From Loripinus fragilis (Eukaryota; Mollusca; Bivalvia; Lucinida; Lucinidae), in assembly GCA_964019695.1 (NCBI GenBank), contig OZ026530.1, positions 33,896,690-33,960,689 on the forward strand: DNA of 64,000 nt, in the 5' to 3' direction. Positions 45,225 through 57,067 of this stretch are shown here, piece after piece (within the stretch, counting starts at the first letter, position 1; every line of letters begins with the position of its first letter). Made by a program: the position numbers and the translations under genes. The notes beneath the pieces are model-generated. The model saw only the letters and a list, made by a program, of their open reading frames with translations, searched no databases and was not told the origin of the DNA.

Positions 45225-46900
45225 CAAACAGCCAAAGCATCAGGCCCCTACCCTCTCATCAATAGATAAGTCTTTAAGTCGGATCCGTCATAGAGTCTGA
45301 ATTCCGACCCACCAGTAGCAATTAAAGAGGAAAGCAAAGTTGCCAACAGTGATTGGGTTGACCACCAAGCATGCAGTCTGTTGCAATACATTAATGTTAT
45401 AGCCTATCTTTTTATAATGGGAAATGATTTTAATGAACTGCGCTGAAAAATTATAAGCGTCAACAATCTTCTTCAATTTATACACCAAGTCGCCCTAGAA
45501 TTCCGGTTCCGAAAGTCCTTGGTGCAAGAGAGATTTAAGTCCAACTTGGAATTTAGATATCAAATCATATAATCGTTCTATAAAATTATGAAAAGGTTTT
45601 GCGAAGTTTATGATACCGATAACCTTGTTTAAGAAGTTTCTGAGTTAACAATTAATGCGAGTGTTGAAATCAGCAACATAGCTAGATGCTCTAGAAAAAC
45701 GAATGAGTTGAGAGGTATAGACTCCATAGGATGTTGAGCGAGGAACATCACCACCTAAAAATGGGAAATTGACAATTTCAAAATCAAAGTCATCACGTTA
45801 ATCATAAATTTTGATAGAAACAATATCATTAGAAATTGACAAATGCAAGTCTAAACATGCGGCTTCCGTATCAGAGGTATTGGCTTTATTTAGTTGGAGC
45901 TCTGAAGGGTATATTTGATTTACCATTTTGTCAAAATAAACATTATCAACGTTTAAAATATCGTCCAAATATCTGAATGTAGTGTTAAACGCATCAATAA
46001 CATCAGCCTGCTTATCATCAGAAAGAGACATCATAAAGTCCCTCTCATAACAAAACAGGAATAAATCTGCAACCAGGGGAGCACAATTAGTGCCCATAGG
46101 AATTCCAACTACTTGTTTTTATAGCTTGGTGCCAAATCGAATGAAAAATGTTGTCCAACAAGAAAGTCAGCGCATCACAAACATTATGACATGACCATGT
46201 ATGATATTTTTAGGTTTTTACGAAGTAAAAAATGCATTTCTGTCATTACATGCAAGGTACGGAGGGCCTTCTCTCTGGAATGTTCTTTCAATAAATCGAT
46301 GTGTTTATCTTCAATTAAATTATGAGGTAAACTAGTGTAAACAGTAGAAAATCATAAAAACATGTCTTTTATATTATGCAAGTGATGTTAACGTATTTTT
46401 AAGACGTTCTCGATCACATGACAGCAGATCTCCTGCAATGATTTACACCAAAATGTCTTCCCCATATGACTGCCAGTATACGAGTATTTAGTCAATATCA
46501 GTAATGAAAGCGTGCATGAAGGTAACTTATGGAGATGTTTCCAAAATGGAGCTATAAATTGATGTTCGAATTTGACGTTTATTTTCGAAATATTGAAGTT
46601 ATCAATTACTTTTAATTAGAAAAACTCTATAAACTCGTTTGGTGGTAAGGTATCATACACGTCACAGTTTAAACATAAAAATAACCAAAAAGCTTCATTT
46701 AACTGTGCAGAAAGGTGCTGGATGCTGTATGTACCCATATGACGTCATTAGCAGCGTCGCGTGATAGTGTATTGAAATTAACGACTGATTCATACTTATT
46801 CTGGGTTGCAATTTAAAACCTGGGAGTAACTTTTCAATCGCATATACAGTTTGCTAGAAACGTGCAAAAATATGGTGATGCGTTTTCAATATCCTCTAGT
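45225..46900 (-). pseudogene. Penelope-like reverse transcriptase, decayed
   Basis: The longest intact piece (45798-46097) reads GIPMGTNCAPLVADLFLF, then TTFRYLDDILN, where YLDD is the polymerase catalytic motif, then LDLHLSISND. Upstream, DALTFLLDNIFIRFGTKLY is in frame with it, and earlier KALRTLHVMTEMHFLL is recognisable in another frame. Downstream, FDFEIVNFPFLGGDVPRSTS, GVYTSQLIRFSRASSYVADF and QVGLKSLLHQGLSEPEF follow, broken by several stops and frameshifts. The GTNCAPLxADLFL block is characteristic of Penelope-like elements as I know them. No GIY-YIG endonuclease was seen. It is inactive. A host gene is unlikely. Confidence 0.7.
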
Positions 46901-47360
46901 ATAATTATATTCTTTGTGTATGGGAGCAGCAATAACTCTGGCAATTCTGCACATTTGCAGAGGCTCGACTGTGCCACACTGCGATAAGTACTAAAATCAA
47001 ATATGTTGGCTTGTTTGATTTATTCTTCACATTAAATTAAGCGAAACTGGACATACTTTGGATACAAACAGATGATACCTATACTAGGGAGGCACTCTCA
47101 TAACATGTCTGCTTAATATATTTATTTTTGAAACAACATGACTTTATTCCATGCTTTTTATTAAAAGTATGTTGTTGTTGTTATTATTTAAAAAAATATA
47201 AAATGGTAGCTATTTTCAAATGTCTGAAAACGATATTCTATAAAAGATAAGGAGCGGGTCTTGCCAGTTATTGATAGGTCGGTTAATTGTCTTTGTGACA
47301 GCATCAAAAACTAGACCCAATAGTCAGTAGTAAACATTCCGGAAGAAACGACAGGCATAA
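46901..47360. other. Unassigned spacer
   Basis: No feature seen. Its last 12 bp (47349-47360, CGACAGGCATAA) are the left target duplication of the adjacent SINE. Confidence 0.5.
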
Positions 47361-47567
47361 TTTGTTTGTTTGTTTGATTTGATTTTTTACGTTCAATCAA
47401 CAATCTTTCAGATATATAGGGACGGATCTTCCTAGGTTGAACCTAGGTTGAAGCTAGGATAAATGTGTCTTGCTCAAGGACCACAACGCAGTGACGCCGG
47501 TGAGGCTCGAATCCACGGCCCTTCGGTCTTGAGTTAAGCACTCTACCACTGAGCCACTGCGCTTCCA
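47361..47567 (-). mobile_element. Full-length tRNA-derived SINE with target duplication
   Basis: Complete copy, 207 bp, on the minus strand: head with A box (GTGGCTCAGTGGTAGAGTGC) and B box (GGATTCGAGCCTC), then body and TTTGTTTG-complement tail. It is flanked by CGACAGGCATAA and CGACATGCATAA (47568-47579), a 12-bp duplication with one mismatch, so a LINE-mediated insertion. Confidence 0.9.
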
Positions 47568-48029
47568 CGACATGCATAAAACTTTCCCAGAAATAGGGTA
47601 GTTATACAAAATGTCACGTAAGTAATATAGTAGATAGTTTTAAATAAAAAGGTCGTGATGCTTTTTAATCAGACTATATTGAAACGCTAAACTTTAAATC
47701 ATTTGAATTTCTCTTAGAACATTTTTGACGTTTAAACATTCTATGTATTTTGAACGATTTTTGGTGGGTAACGTACTTAACAGGATGTAACAGGCTTACG
47801 CGACACTTATCAGATGGCTAACATGTTTCAAAATCTTGTAATACATTGGGCTTTATAAAATTCATAGTCTGCAATATTCACCCTGTGTGAGGTGGTGGGT
47901 GGGCAAAACCATATATATCTCATGGCCTATAATGAGTTGTCGATAGAGTAAAGAAAAGAAAAAGCTGAGTTTTGGTTTAGGATTTATCAGAATTTTCTTA
48001 TTGTCGCAACTGTTGTCGAGCTTATAAAA

Positions 48030-48250
48030 CCGTTATCATGCTCATGCTCATAAATGTGAAAATGCTAACAATTGTTGGCATTTGGCATTTATTAACATGA
48101 AATATACTACTTCTGAAAGGTTGAAAAGAAGGAAAATGTATTTTTTCAGCATTTGCGATTTAATGATCAGGTGAAATTTCATGCTTAATTGAGTTGAGCA
48201 TGAAAAAGTTTTATAACTTAAGCCAGGTATCCTCGCGTTGAGGCCCCTTG
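48030..48250. repeat. Hairpin/GAGCATGAAAAAGTTTTATAAC repeat, copy 2
   Basis: AATGCTAACAATTGTTGGCATT hairpin-like core followed by ATTGAGTTGAGCATGAAAAA and GTTTTATAACTT, parallel to 2440-2630. 47568-48029 is otherwise featureless. Confidence 0.5.
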
Positions 48251-48289
48251 GCATATTCTGAAAGCATAACTTTGCCACCAGTCACATGT

Positions 48290-48585
48290 GCGGATCCAGA
48301 GGGGGTACCGGGTATCCAGACCCCCCCCCCCCCTGAAAAAACACAAAGATAAAGGGTTTCTTATCAATTCTGGTCCAGATTCCCTGAAAAAATTACGAAG
48401 CTACCGAGCCAGCATTAAATGTTGGGCCATCATCAGCACGCCAGCTAAACGCCATTCAAATGGCGTTTCGCTGGCGGGCCGATGATGGCCCGCTGAAAGT
48501 GCTATTTGGATCTAACCACCCCTCACCAACTAAAAAAAAAGTTGTAAAAGTTGGACCCCCTCTGACAAAATTTTCTGGATGATGA
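48290..48585. mobile_element. GC-rich element with central hairpin
   Basis: GGATCCAGAGGGGG at the left, and CCCCCTCTGAC..CTGGATGAT inverted at the right. The centre (48411-48497) is a hairpin with GGGCCATCATC..GCCAGC and GCTGGCGGGCC-GATGATGGCCC arms. Related fragments at 5033-5180 and 6970-7220. Confidence 0.65.
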
Positions 48586-49392
48586 GTAGCGTTATTAAAT
48601 ATTCACGGGGTGCGGACGTTTTGTGTTGTTTGTTTTTAGTCGTCAACTTTTTTCATGCCAGCATTGATGAATATGATTTTGAAATATTTATTCAAAGGTA
48701 TCATCTGCATGGAATTACAAGTATTCCTTTCACTTTCTTATAGCATTTTTCTTTGAGGCGAAAAAGCAGTGTGCGCATGCATTACGTCTTTTTTATAAGA
48801 TAAGACCTTTACAATTGATTAAAATACGGTCACATCTTTTCAAATTTTGTATGGTTTATCTTAAGTATGCAATTGTTTACAAAATTATTGTTACTAGACA
48901 AAGATTGCCACGCAATTAATAAAAGTGTATGACCAAAACAAAGATAAAAAATAAGCATCTGAGCAGATAAAAGACAAACAAAAATAAGCATCTTAGCACC
49001 ATTGAGAATACTTTGACTATTCCAAATGCATCAATATATCCATTAGGAGACCATCATGAAGAAGCACATAGTAGTTGTAATTTTATGAGACTTTACCATT
49101 TCAGAGCTTAATCTGGTTTATGGCCAATTTCCCTCGTTGCAAAAGATAAGCAGTGCAACAGTATCTAAAATGTCTTTGCACTTATGTAAACGAAATTGTC
49201 TCCCCTTTTTGTCCCCTGCGAAGCATGGCAGACACATGAGGGATCATGTCTACGTCGGCGTCATCGGCATCTTCGTCGGTGTTGCCCTCGGCGTCATACG
49301 CTTGGTTTCCGGCCAATCAATAAGTTTTGAAGGAACTAGAAAAATCACTCTTGCCAACACAAGCGTAGAGTTACAAGCATCTACCTTACTCA
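48586..49392. other. Unassigned, with GTCGGCGTC-rich stretch
   Basis: 49252-49305 is a degenerate GTCGGC/GTCATC run. Opposing ORFs across it have no recognisable family. Confidence 0.4.
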
Positions 49393-49470
49393 ACTGGAGA
49401 AACAAACGAGTATGACCAGGAATGCCACAATAACAAACCACAGACCACCACACGGCACCGCGGTGAAGAT
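49393..49470 (-). repeat. Dispersed repeat R2, reverse partial copy
   Basis: Reverse strand reads GCGGTGCCGTGTGG, TCTGTGGTTTGTTATTGTGG, CATTCCTGGTCATACTCG, the 3' half of R2. Confidence 0.5.
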
Positions 49471-49740
49471 ATACAGTAAACCCTGTGAAAACGTCAACAC
49501 TCCAAAAGGCCAAAAATTGGTTTTCAAGATCAATATTCGCTTCCTGCAGGTCAAAGGTATTGTAGAATGCTCCACTTCCACTTTGAGCATTCTGCAATAC
49601 TTTCAACCTTCATTAAGCTACCGATTACTATTAAGATCTTTGTTTTGTCTATTTTTAAGTGGCCGTTTTACCTAGGTTTTACTGTACAAAACACCAACAC
49701 CCATGCGACAGCAATAACAGATTTTTAGTAAAGCAATCAA

Positions 49741-49874
49741 GTCTCGAGGTAATAAAACTTGAGCACAGTCTCAAATTCAAAATACAGCGCAATGATTGGC
49801 TGCTTACGGACACGTGTCCGCAAGCAGCCAATCAATGCACTTGATTTTGAGTAAGTTTTATAACATCGAGGCCA
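49741..49874. mobile_element. MITE family E, copy 1
   Basis: CTCGAGGTAATAAAACTTGAG start, AGTTTTATAACATCGAGGCC end, and a central palindrome GGCTGC..GGACACGTGTCCGCAAGCAGCC. Same family as 61696-61852. Confidence 0.75.
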
Positions 49875-50046
49875 GTTCTCTCTCTTGCTCAGCAAGATGA
49901 TTGCTTAACTAGATACGAACTACATCACAACACAAAGAGCCAACAATAAAAAAAAAAACCCCAGCAACAAACAATAAATAACCAACAACAGCACATCCGG
50001 CAGAGAACGGATAGCAGTCCAGACCGATTGGGCGCCTAGAGCCTAG

Positions 50047-50690
50047 AGACTACTATGTGAGTGTATTTTGATAACAAGTTTAACAGGCAAGGCTTTGAGA
50101 AAGCTTATTGACATCGCGAGGCTTGCCGCGCAAAGATTTGGTCCCAGTAAAATGCATTTAAGCCCCCAGTGGGTTTGGCTGCTGTCTGTTCTAAGGCGGT
50201 GGATCTGTTGTTGTTGATTCGTTGTTGATTGTTACTCCCATTGTGGGATTCTGTAATTGTTCTATGTTTTGTTGTGCGTAAATTTGTGTCCATTCTAGTT
50301 TTGCAATCATCTCGATGGGGAAGAGAGAGCTGATTTCTCTGCTTTGTTTGTCTTCCTGGTATCTCGTGATTGTTGTGTGGCTCTTCCTCACGATACCACG
50401 GGTTTGTCTGCAGTTTGTGATTGTGGTATTTCCTGATCATACTCACTTACTATTTTTTATATCAAAAGTCACGAACCTGGTGTTCTGTTTATTGGTTTAC
50501 CCATTGTTTCACTCTTCAAACTAGCATTATGACTTAATTTTCGAGTTTTGTGTTGATTCAGCGTCATTAGCAACATCATTAAAAATGCAACGTCATCATG
50601 ACCTGTTAAATGCACATGCCGTGAGTTAGACAACGTTTATCAGACAACGTGCAACAATGCATGTAGTATGAGAGGTAACTGATAATAAAT
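50047..50690 (-). mobile_element. Palindrome-armed element, copy 3, with R2 insertion
   Basis: Inverse orientation. 50047-50140 holds one arm plus CATCGCGAGGCTTGCCG. The second arm is missing, and about 320 bp including R2 (50253-50457) take its place. 50458-50690 then resumes with CACGAACCTGGTGTTCTG, CCCATTGTTTCACTC and CAACGTCATCATGACC. This shows the element pre-dates the R2 insertion. Confidence 0.75.
50253..50457 (+). repeat. Dispersed repeat R2, near full-length copy
   Basis: TTCTATGTTTTGTTGTGCG to TGATCATACTCACTTAC then a T-run. Best preserved of six copies with 11084-11287. Confidence 0.75.
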
Positions 50691-51004
50691 TTTACCAGTC
50701 GGCACCACATCTCTCTAGATGTTGCTGTTTAAACGGAAATGTTGTTTAACTTGCACGGCGGTTTCAAAACTTACGCATTGTTTCAGCACAGAGATCAATC
50801 AAATTAAATTAATTTACTGTATTGAAACCAATAAAGAGATCTTAACCCACAGAAAGTCAGAACTTACGAAAGTTCCTAGTTCTGTCCAGCCGAAGAAGAG
50901 CATCAGGCACCAACAAATCGCAGATGAAATATTTAGGTCAGATCATCAATCAGTCAAAGGGAGCAACAACAAACAATGGATCACCAACAACTGAATTGTG
51001 ATTT

Positions 51005-51146
51005 TGTTTGTTTGAATCTTTACGTCCCAGTCAACACTTTTCAGTTATTTTGTGACGGGTCTTCCAGGGTTGTACCAGTACTAAGCAAGGATTAATTGTC
51101 TTGCTTAAGGACACAACGCAGTGACGCTGGCGAGGCTCGAACCCGC
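51005..51146 (-). mobile_element. SINE, 5'-truncated inside the B box region
   Basis: TTTGTTTGTTTGAATC, TTTACGTCCC, GACGGGTCTTCCAGGG and GACGCTGGCGAGGCTCGAAC read as the reverse of the main SINE. It stops just past the B box, so the A box is lost. 50691-51004 has nothing else supported. Confidence 0.75.
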
Positions 51147-51292
51147 AATAACAACAAAATTGCAGGCTTACCGCGAACAGCAGCCCAGACGGGCTGGGGT
51201 GAGGTTTTAAAGTATTTTACCAGCCGACTATATTTCTCCCTAGAAATTTCTGTTATTTAAAAGTAAATGTTCTTACAACCACGCAACTAGCT

Positions 51293-51790
51293 ATGCGGCT
51301 AAGAGCCAAATTTTGGCCTGATTGTGCTATTCCGGATACAAGCATGAAATTTGGCACAGTTGTAGACCATGACTGACTAAGCAGAATAGGATATAGAACC
51401 ACATTGGGAAATGCCTACTGCGCATGCGCAAAGCATTATCTGATTTTAGGCTGTTCTCATAGAGCTTTCATACAGTTTGACTTCAAAGAAGGGGTCTTGT
51501 TGGCTGTAGAATAATGAAATGTGGCACAAATGATGTTAATTGTTTGTTGTTTAGTCCTCTTCATTCTTTAATTGCTGCGCATGCGCATAAAATTTGAATT
51601 TTGTACCAAGATGGTATTCTGTTTCTCTTTTATTGTAAACTGCGTAAAACCCTATGCCCCTATCAAAGGACCAAAGCATGTCTTCAATACATGATATAGG
51701 GACCTACAGACCTGTTTAGATGCGCATGCGCAGAGGGTTTCTTTTAACTGGATGTTTTATTTACAAGTATAAGCTTTAACAAAAAACTCC
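51293..51790 (+). repeat. Dispersed repeat F, copy 1
   Basis: GGCTAAGAGCCAAATTTTGG, TGTGCTATTCCGGATACAAG and repeated GCGCATGCGCA words, parallel in inverse order to 55145-55612. Followed by a GACA-type repeat. Confidence 0.6.
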
Positions 51791-52103
51791 GTAAACGCTT
51801 AACATATATAAAATTGTTATTAGACTTAAAAGCCAAGTTTTAAGAAAAGAGGATAGTAGGCTTGTGGCAGACAGACAGACATGCAATTATTTTTCTTTGC
51901 TCAAGCTCGAAGCCCTTGGAACACTGGACAGACGCGCTCACCACCTGAGCCACCAGGGTGGTCATAAGACACCATCACATATTTTCATTGTGTTGACCAA
52001 TTTGGATTGTTTTGACCTGGGAACGTCTCTGAAAAAGTTATGTTTTAAGCCAAAGCAGTGACATAGCTTATATAGGTCACTGGCTAATGGCAAGATACCT
52101 TTT

Positions 52104-52160
52104 TGACAGACAAACAGACAGACTCACAGACAGACAGACAAACAGGTAGGCAGACATATA
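52104..52160. repeat. GACA microsatellite
   Basis: Imperfect (GACA/CAGA)n run with CAGACAGACAGACAAAC. Flanked at 51900-51960 by a tRNA-like A-box fragment on the reverse strand (GTGGCTCAGGTGGTGAGCG). Confidence 0.8.
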
Positions 52161-52399
52161 TATTCTGGCGTGCTTGAGCTCACAGACCTCATTACACTGT
52201 CTGTCGATGGACTGTCTTCAAACTGTCAGTGAACTGTATATGTATATTTCAAGTGTCTCACTTCCCCTAAACATTAGTTAGTCTACGCCAGTCTATTTTA
52301 TGTGGGCATGATAACGTTACATTTTTTCGGTGGGTGCCTGATATGCCTCAACGTTTTGGTTGTGTAGCTACTGATTGGCATCGAGACATTTGGTCCTCC

Positions 52400-53610
52400 T
52401 GTAAAAGATTTCGCACTTGGAGTCAGTGTTGTCATTTTGGATGGAGCTTCCGTTGTTCAGATACTTAAAGGTGTAGGGCTAGCACTGTTCAGTGAGCAGT
52501 ATACAAACGATGTTATAAAACGTTACGTAATATCCACTTTTTGTGCAGTTGATCGAATGGATTCAGTGTACAGCACATGTTAGGCGGATAGTTTAAAAAC
52601 ATCAACAAGGGAAAAACGAGGAGACGACACCCACCGGCGGGTAGGTCCATCAAATAACTGTCCTACCGAAAAACCTGCAAGATTTCTTGTGAGAAGATGA
52701 CAATAAACTATTTCATTATCTTTCCAACTGCTGTGTTTCCTGGACATAAGATATGCCAACTAAGAAGCAATAACCAAAGATTGAGATCAGGTGTTGCACG
52801 AGGAGAGTGCGACACTACTCTATAGAGAACCCTGCACTTTAGGGAAGAAGCTCAGTCTTAGTGTGTCCAGCTTGCGATATGCCTTCATTTGCGCCTTGTT
52901 TGCATGAGGAGGCAGATACAAGAATATTTGCTCGTGCTACGGAAGCAGCTAAAAGGCCTAACAAGAAAATAAGCAGTTGCGCTGTTGATACTAATGTAGT
53001 AGTTTTGGTCATACCTGTGGTGCAACAATTGTGAGTGGATGAACTGCGGGGTTGGCAAAATCACCGGCTATCGTTGGTGTGAAATCAAATTGTCTTGATT
53101 TTTTCATTCACTCACAGGGTCAATAAAACATCCTTTCTCCTTGGTCGTGGAAAACGGTGGGTAAGCTCTCCAGCTGTAACTGGGTATTTTGTAAAAATTA
53201 ACTCTCTCCCTGAAAAGCCACCTACAGATTACCTCTGTATCATTGAACGATTCATAACAGTACTGTATGGTAGAACAAGCAAGCACCTGCATGAACATAG
53301 ACACAGCTTACCAAAAAGGTTTGGTCGATGAAATGACAGCCCTTACGAAGGTGGCTTTGTACCAGCACATTTTAAAGGCAGCATATCAAGGCTCATGTGT
53401 TAGGGTCAGTACTAGAACAGGGGAAATGATTAACAAGTCCAGCAAACTGTGATAGATAGAACTAGACACTGGAATGTACAGTCTACTGTGGATAACAATA
53501 CCACAAGCATCAGTATCTTCTCTTGATCTTGTGAAATATGGCTGCCTTCAAGGTTGCAGAAGTAGAAAATGCAGCTCTCCAGTGTCGGTGGTGGCAACTT
53601 TGAACACTAC
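52400..53610 (+). pseudogene. Degenerate HEEADTR-motif protein gene
   Basis: Coding remnants in shifting frames match the order of a protein family common in molluscs and cnidarians. About 52560-52625 encodes DRMDSVY and, after a stop, ADSLKTSTREKRG. 52862-53027 encodes APCLHEEADTRIFARATEAAK and VDTNVVVLVIPVVQQL, ending in a stop. 53107-53300 encodes TSFLLGRGKRW and CIIERFITVLYGRTS. 53300-53450 encodes KVALYQHILKAAYQGS. Near 53555 a Cys-containing remnant is seen. The family is thought to be transposon-associated with a nuclease-like core; I cannot assign a precise function. Several stops and frameshifts make it inactive. Confidence comes from collinear motif order. Confidence 0.6.
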
Positions 53611-54410
53611 ATTTCTGTAAATTCATGATTGATTTTAAAATTGGTAATGTTAAATAACTGAAAATCCTTTGAGAAGGCTGTGTCATATCAGCTTACTTAC
53701 AGATTATGGCACATATTGCTTGCTCTCTTGGTTAAATGTCACTTTGAAAATGTAAACGTTTGTATATAAGATCAACGTGATCTTGTCATCTTGGCCTAGG
53801 TGCCAAGTAACCAAAGATAAACGCATAACAATGCATGGACATAAGTCCACAAGACAGTCCAACACTCTTCAGTAAACTTCATAACATGAGTTACAGTCGA
53901 AGTTACATTACGGCATGTAGTCATTCAAGAACATAATGGATAAACCATGCATGTCCCCAGTATAACAAGAGAAATTCATTCATGTCAAATGCTGCGCTAG
54001 AGAACCATTGTACTCGAATAGCATGTTCATCGCGGGTTGGCTGCTGTCGACGAGGGCACAAAATATACCGTTTAAGTGTACCTGGCTGTTAAAAAGGGTA
54101 ATATTTTTGTCAGTATTTACTTTTGAACATATTCTGTGCTTAATATTGTCACTTATATCTCCAGCTATGTATCTGCTTAACAAAGACTTATGTGAGTTAA
54201 GCGCTAGTTGATACAGCACCTGAGTTATGCCAAAAAGGCGATATTTCTTCCTGAAAAAAAGGATGGAGGGAATTTTTGTTTATGTACTGGAATATATGCT
54301 TACTTTAGTTAGTTTAGATAAAATGCAAAATATAAGCACTTTAATGCGCAAAAGTTTGAAATCTGAGGACAGGTCATTTTGAAAGTTATTCAAGTGAAAC
54401 TGGTTTAAGC
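53611..54410. other. Unassigned spacer
   Basis: Opposing 67- and 79-codon ORFs at 53980-54219 overlap, with no family signal. No repeats recognised. Confidence 0.35.
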
Positions 54411-54658
54411 CCCCCAGTAAAATACTTTTACTGACCGTTCCAAGGCGGTACTTCTTTGGTGGATCATTTGTGTTATTTCTGTATTGTGTTTGTCATGCTT
54501 TCGCGTCTGCTCATTGCTGCCCTGTGGACACCTGCTGGGAGAGGGCTGACATCTGGTGTTAAATTGTGTGGTTGTTACTTTCCCATTTGGTATCCTGAGT
54601 CAGGTGTGGTACTGGATTGTATCGATTCCTGATCTTTGCCCCCTTTCTTACTTTCATA
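54411..54658 (+). mobile_element. Penelope-like tail copy
   Basis: CCAGTAAAATACTTTTACTG, CCGTTCCAAGGCGGTACTTC, CACCTGCTGGGAGAGGG, TCAGGTGTGGTACTGG and CCTGATCTTTGCCCCC, same 3' end as other copies, 5' truncated. Confidence 0.8.
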
Positions 54659-55144
54659 CTGTACGCATAGTACTACATATATCGGCTGTTCTGGTCCAGT
54701 GACCGGGTCATAGATTGCATAAAAATTGATTATATTTAGAAAGAAACTACTTGCAAATGCCCTTGACTACTTAAATTTTGCGTACAGAACAGAAATATGC
54801 AAAACATTCTATTCATTCACTTATTTGTATTCTCCATTATGTGATGCTATTAAATCATAACTAATGACTAAAATTGTGTCTCATTAATCTGTGAACACAT
54901 TTCGTACACATAAAAAATCCCACTGGCTAGCCAGAAATTGGCGGGTACTTAGCTAGTTTTAGAATTTAAAGGCTCCAATTGTCCCAGAATGGACTACAAC
55001 ACCGAAGTGATAATTGCAACTGAAAAAAATCAACATGAAAATTAATAGCTGTAAAGAACCAGCTCATAGAATGGATCACAGTAAACCAAAGTAATATAGT
55101 GTGGACCCTCTTCGACTGCAATCGACCCGCTATGACTGAACTGT

Positions 55145-55612
55145 TCTAGTACAGTGGTTTTTTAGCGTGAATGCATGCGCAGCAAAAATTATAGGATGAA
55201 TGATTGTGCAGAAACAGATTTATTTCCCAGTCAAAATATATAAGTATTCCATTTATTCAACGGTTTCTACCGTTTTGACATCATTAAACGAGATAACCGG
55301 AAGTATTAGTTAGTTTGCGCATGCTTAATTATGGAAAATATTTTAAACTATATTTGATTATGTCTTTAAGGACATCTAGAGATATAGTGGGTCGATTTTT
55401 AACCATGTTAAACGCAAATACTGGTCTGTGTAGTCAAGTGAGACCAACTTTTCTATAACGGAAGTAAATTTTGCCTTGCGCATGCGCAGAGGAAATTTGT
55501 CGATAGGTTCTATATCTAAAAATCATCAGCTCACCAACCTTAACTAGTGTGGAAAGTTTCATGCTTGTATCCGGAATAGCACAATCTTGGCTCTTAGCCG
55601 CCTAGCTAAACT
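55145..55612 (-). repeat. Dispersed repeat F, copy 2 (inverse)
   Basis: Contains CATGCTTGTATCCGGAATAG and TTGGCTCTTAGCCGCC, the complement of the start of copy 1, and GCGCATGCGCAGAGG further in. 54659-55144 has no supported feature. Confidence 0.6.
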
Positions 55613-55816
55613 AGCAATTTAGCAATATACTCCCATGAAACATCTCAAGATAAGCTGACGGAAGCATTAGATAGACAGTCTTTTATTGTCATCCAGGTGC
55701 ATGACAACATGCATGAAAGCTTGTTCATATCTACCTGCTCATTTCTCTCAATAAATGAAAGAGGTTGAGAAATTGTTTCAAAAAGGCTTATGGTGAAAAA
55801 CTCATTTATTGAAAAG

Positions 55817-55871
55817 ACATATGTTGTAGGTACACATTGAGGCAATTACAATGTGTACCTACAACATATGT
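55817..55871. repeat. Hairpin with 23-bp perfect arms
   Basis: ACATATGTTGTAGGTACACA.. and complement around an AGGCAATTA loop. No ORF; isolated copy. 55872-56053 is featureless. Confidence 0.8.
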
Positions 55872-56053
55872 TACTGAAATTAGGGATAATAAATTTTAGG
55901 GAACAGAATGCCATTTTAACCAAAAAAACAACTATTTTATGGATATTTATGATGTTCTAATTTTAAACTTAGATATTTCCCACGTAATGAACATTTTAAA
56001 CCAAACCTGCATGTAATCACCCATACTGATTAACTGAAGGCAATACTTATCAA

Positions 56054-56412
56054 AGTAAGAAAGAGGGCAAAGATCAGGAATCGATACTATCAAGCACCAC
56101 ACCTGACCCAGGATACCAATGGGAAAGTGACAACGTCACAATTAGACATCACAAACGAGAGCCAAGAGGTCAGCCCTTTCCCAGCAGGTGATCTCAAGGC
56201 ATCAGCAAGCAGACGTGCATGAAAGCATAACACAACAAGACAGAAGCAACATAAATGATCCACAAAAGAAGCACCGCCTTGGAACGGTCAGTAAAAATAT
56301 TTTACTGCAGGGCTTAAACCAGTTTAACGGTGCACCAACCTCAACCTTAGTTCAGATGTGGATCAAGACACATAGATGTTTGGTTTGCATAAAAGACACC
56401 TAACTTATCAAT
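56054..56412 (-). mobile_element. Penelope-like tail copy
   Basis: Reverse strand of the tail from AAGTAAGAAAGAGGGCAAAG through ACACCTGACCCAGGATACC, CCCTTTCCCAGCAGGTG and CGCCTTGGAACGGTCAG to TTTGGTTTGCAT. No reverse transcriptase. Confidence 0.8.
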
Positions 56413-56636
56413 GCATCATCCAAAAAATATATGTAAAACTCATATCTAAGGATTACTTTGTTTGAGCTCCTTCAGTAACCTCTGTACCAAAGGCACTACC
56501 ATCATACTTCCAGGTTTTTGTGGGCAACTAAGAAAGATTGTTCTAAATTTTAATAGTTTCAATAAATTATATACATGTTTATAACTGAAGCAAAACTTGT
56601 TAAGAGTAGTATAGTTCAACCAATGAGATACATATA

Positions 56637-56870
56637 AGAGCCGCGACATGAGATTGCCAACAATGTAGCATGTGCGACCAGCAAAGCCTCAGATCAGCCT
56701 GCGCATATGCGCAGTCTGATCAGAGCCTTTGCTAGTCGCTTGAATATGCTATGAGTGTTAAGCTTCTGACCAAACATCGTTTTTAGTTTCTAAGCTTTAA
56801 AAGAGGCTGCACAGGCTCGTATGAATCTACACTTGTCGAAATGCAACATTGTGGGAAATCACATGTCGCG
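56637..56870 (+). mobile_element. MITE family A, copy 7
   Basis: AAGAGCCGCGACATGAGATT start, CTGCGCATATGCGCAGTCTG centre, AAATCACATGTCGCG end. Confidence 0.8.
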
Positions 56871-57067
56871 ATACTGTACTATGTCAAAATAACGAATACA
56901 TAAATCAAAATGCCCATCAAAGAATACAAGTAACAAACATAATCTGGAAAATTAACAATAACAAAGGGAGACCACCACAATTTTAATATATAGCACTGTT
57001 ATAGCCCTTAACCTGCCAATGAGATTTTGTCTAGAATTTTATTCTGCTTAATACGTCTGTTGCATAT

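Noticed and set aside
49250..49606. 118-codon minus-strand ORF
   Set aside because: It joins a GTCGGC simple repeat and a reverse R2 copy. No protein family is recognisable.
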